36,223 bases of DNA from Lachnospiraceae bacterium (lineage in GTDB: Bacteria > Bacillota > Clostridia > Lachnospirales > Lachnospiraceae): contig JAFUGL010000048.1 in the NCBI GenBank assembly GCA_017469405.1, positions 1 through 36,223 of the forward strand, in the 5' to 3' direction. Position numbers and translations under genes: made by a program. Below, piece after piece: positions 35,101-36,223 of this stretch (the first letter of the stretch is position 1; every line of letters begins with the position of its first letter). The notes beneath the pieces were generated by a model that was not told where the DNA came from, did no database searches, and saw nothing but the letters and a program-made list of their open reading frames with translations.

Positions 35101-35523
35101 TCACATGCAAGACTTCATAGCCTTTCTGAAAGAGATACGGTTCTCTAACTGTGCAGCGATGTTTTCTGCAACAAGCTGTGCATCTAAATCAGGCTTCTTA
35201 ATTTCCTTGATTTCGATATTAAGCTTCTTGTCAGTAAGCTTCTGAACGTTTGCCTTAACCTTCTCGATTCCTGCTCCGCCCTTACCGATTACGATACCAG
35301 GCTTAGCTGTATATACAAATACTCTGACTCTATCAGCCTTTCTTTCGATTTCAATCTTAGAAACATTTGCTGAATAAAGCTCTTTCTTTAAAAACTCTCT
35401 GATTTTATAATCTTCAACAAGGTTATTTGAAAATTCGCCATCCTTAGTATCAGCATACCACTTAGAATCCCAATCCTTGATGACGCCGACTCTTAAACCA
35501 TGTGGATTAACCTTCTGTCCCAT
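35101..35523 (-). CDS. rpsC: Ribosomal protein S3, N-terminal and KH part
   Basis: Residues 1-140 up to the TGA. It contains the N-terminal region and the type II KH RNA-binding domain with [13 protein letters not shown] (about residues 84-96), then [15 protein letters not shown]. The break falls in the stretch joining the KH domain to the C-terminal domain, so each piece could in principle fold alone. ATG follows AGGAGG. Confidence 0.75.
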   Translation of the reverse strand: MGQKVNPHGLRVGVIKDWDSKWYADTKDGEFSNNLVEDYKIREFLKKELYSANVSKIEIERKADRVRVFVYTAKPGIVIGKGGAGIEKVKANVQKLTDKKLNIEIKEIKKPDLDAQLVAENIAAQLENRISFRKAMKSCM

Positions 35524-35533
35524 TGCTTACCTC

Positions 35534-35920
35534 CTATCTTTCATCAAGCACAATTGTGATGTGACTTGTTCTCTTCTCGATTCTATAAGCTCTACCCTGT
35601 GCTCTTGGTTGAATTCTCTTCATTGTTGGTCCCTTATTTGCATAACACTCAGCAATGTAAAGGTCTTCAGCCTTCATACCATTGTTATTCTCTGCGTTAG
35701 CAATTGCTGACTTTAATAACTTCTCTATAACCTTTGATGCATATCTGTTGTTATAAGCAAGAATACCAAGCGCTGAAGTTACATCCTTACCTCTTATCGC
35801 ATCCAATACGAAACATGCCTTAGTTACTGAAACTCTTGCATATGACACAGTAGCCTTAGGTCTTGTATCTTTATTCTCATTTCTAAGTCTCTTAACTTGA
35901 GATCTATGTCCCTTTGCCAT
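35534..35920 (-). CDS. rplV: 50S ribosomal protein L22
   Basis: A 128-residue protein whose loop lines the exit tunnel. VTKACFVLDAIRGKDVTSAL, AIANAENNNGMKAEDLYIAE and PRAQGRAYRIEKRTSHITIV are typical. It lies 10 bases before rpsC. No erythromycin-type loop deletions or insertions are apparent. Confidence 0.97.
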   Translation of the reverse strand: MAKGHRSQVKRLRNENKDTRPKATVSYARVSVTKACFVLDAIRGKDVTSALGILAYNNRYASKVIEKLLKSAIANAENNNGMKAEDLYIAECYANKGPTMKRIQPRAQGRAYRIEKRTSHITIVLDER

Positions 35921-35940
35921 TTGATGTATCCTCCTTTCGC

Positions 35941-36222
35941 TTAACCTCTCTTACCCTTCTTTTCATCCTTACCATGTCCTCTGTAGGTTCTGGTTGCAAC
36001 AAACTCACCAAGCTTGTGTCCAACCATATCCTCTGTAACATATACAGGAACATGCTTTCTTCCATCATAAACTGCTATTGTATGACCTACAAATGAAGGG
36101 AAAATAGTTGAACGACGTGACCAGGTCTTAATAACCTGCTTGTCATTGGCTGCATTTAATGCATCTATCTTCTTTAATAAATAATCATCTGCAAATGGTC
36201 CTTTTTTTAATGAACGAGCCAT
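35941..36222 (-). CDS. rpsS: 30S ribosomal protein S19
   Basis: A 93-residue head protein. [20 protein letters not shown] at the start and [19 protein letters not shown] identify it. The ATG is at 36220-36222, one base from the window edge, so the gene is complete but its ribosome binding site and the upstream genes (normally rplB) lie outside. Confidence 0.97.
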   Translation of the reverse strand: MARSLKKGPFADDYLLKKIDALNAANDKQVIKTWSRRSTIFPSFVGHTIAVYDGRKHVPVYVTEDMVGHKLGEFVATRTYRGHGKDEKKGKRG

Positions 36223-36223
36223 A

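Larger units (their letters stand above)
34858..35523 (-). pseudogene. rpsC: rpsC (ribosomal protein S3) with in-frame TGA
   Basis: The whole locus encodes a normal-length S3 (about 221 codons), from [20 protein letters not shown] to the usual [10 protein letters not shown] end, but codon 141 is TGA (35101-35103). The frame is the same on both sides, and no base is gained or lost. It reads RKAMKSCM, stop, [18 protein letters not shown]. From memory of related S3 sequences a Gly stands here, so GGA to TGA is the simplest change. S3 is essential and there is no second rpsC in the window. Explanations are a sequencing or assembly error, readthrough, or expression as two pieces. Confidence 0.85.

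Noticed and set aside
35101-35103. UGA read as glycine (alternative genetic code)
   Set aside because: TGA serves as a normal stop at the ends of deoC, the metallophosphatase and the seven-helix protein, and GGN codons are plentiful; genome-wide recoding does not fit.

Overview
The window looks like chromosomal DNA of an AT-rich, Gram-positive, anaerobic Clostridia member, most likely Lachnospiraceae. I base this on the strong AGGAGG-type ribosome binding sites, the Firmicutes order of the ribosomal and ECF-transporter genes, the zinc-type S14 and adenylate kinase, the enlarged L17, and the DUF4179/ECF-sigma pair. Genus cannot be decided from sequence alone.

Right half (about 18.9-36.2 kb, all minus strand, so read from high to low coordinates): the conserved S10-spc-alpha block. 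It runs rpsS-rplV-rpsC-rplP-rpmC-rpsQ-rplN-rplX-rplE-rpsN-rpsH-rplF-rplR-rpsE-rpmD-rplO-secY-adk-map-infA-rpmJ-rpsM-rpsK-rpsD-rpoA-rplQ. After it come a small lipoprotein, an ECF transporter core (two ATPases fused in one chain, then EcfT) and truA. The most striking feature is an in-frame TGA in the middle of rpsC, otherwise full length, which splits ribosomal protein S3 into its KH-containing part and its C-terminal domain. Adk and the ecfA-ecfT-truA group each have their own promoter candidate.

Middle (about 8.9-18.9 kb): an accessory stretch between truA and rplM-rpsI, which are adjacent in many Firmicutes. It holds a galactoside-use cluster (TetR regulator, GH2 beta-galactosidase, GPH sugar symporter with an unusual inserted domain, GH36 alpha-galactosidase). 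It also holds a MIF-type tautomerase and two plus-strand genes of unknown function (a 7-TM protein and a very acidic protein). Non-coding inverted repeats mark several junctions, including a 128-bp palindrome at the alpha-galactosidase/rplM junction. Two similar inverted repeats bracket the TetR promoter.

Left part (1-8.8 kb): rplM-rpsI with a long leader and strong promoter, a repeat block with an encoded PKRSEGE motif, a metallophosphatase, a DUF4143 ATPase, deoC, an unknown coiled-coil-like protein, an ECF sigma/DUF4179 anti-sigma pair, an array of six 75-bp palindrome-bearing repeats, and a lipoprotein-type class B sortase. No tRNA, rRNA, CRISPR array, integrase or transposase gene was seen.
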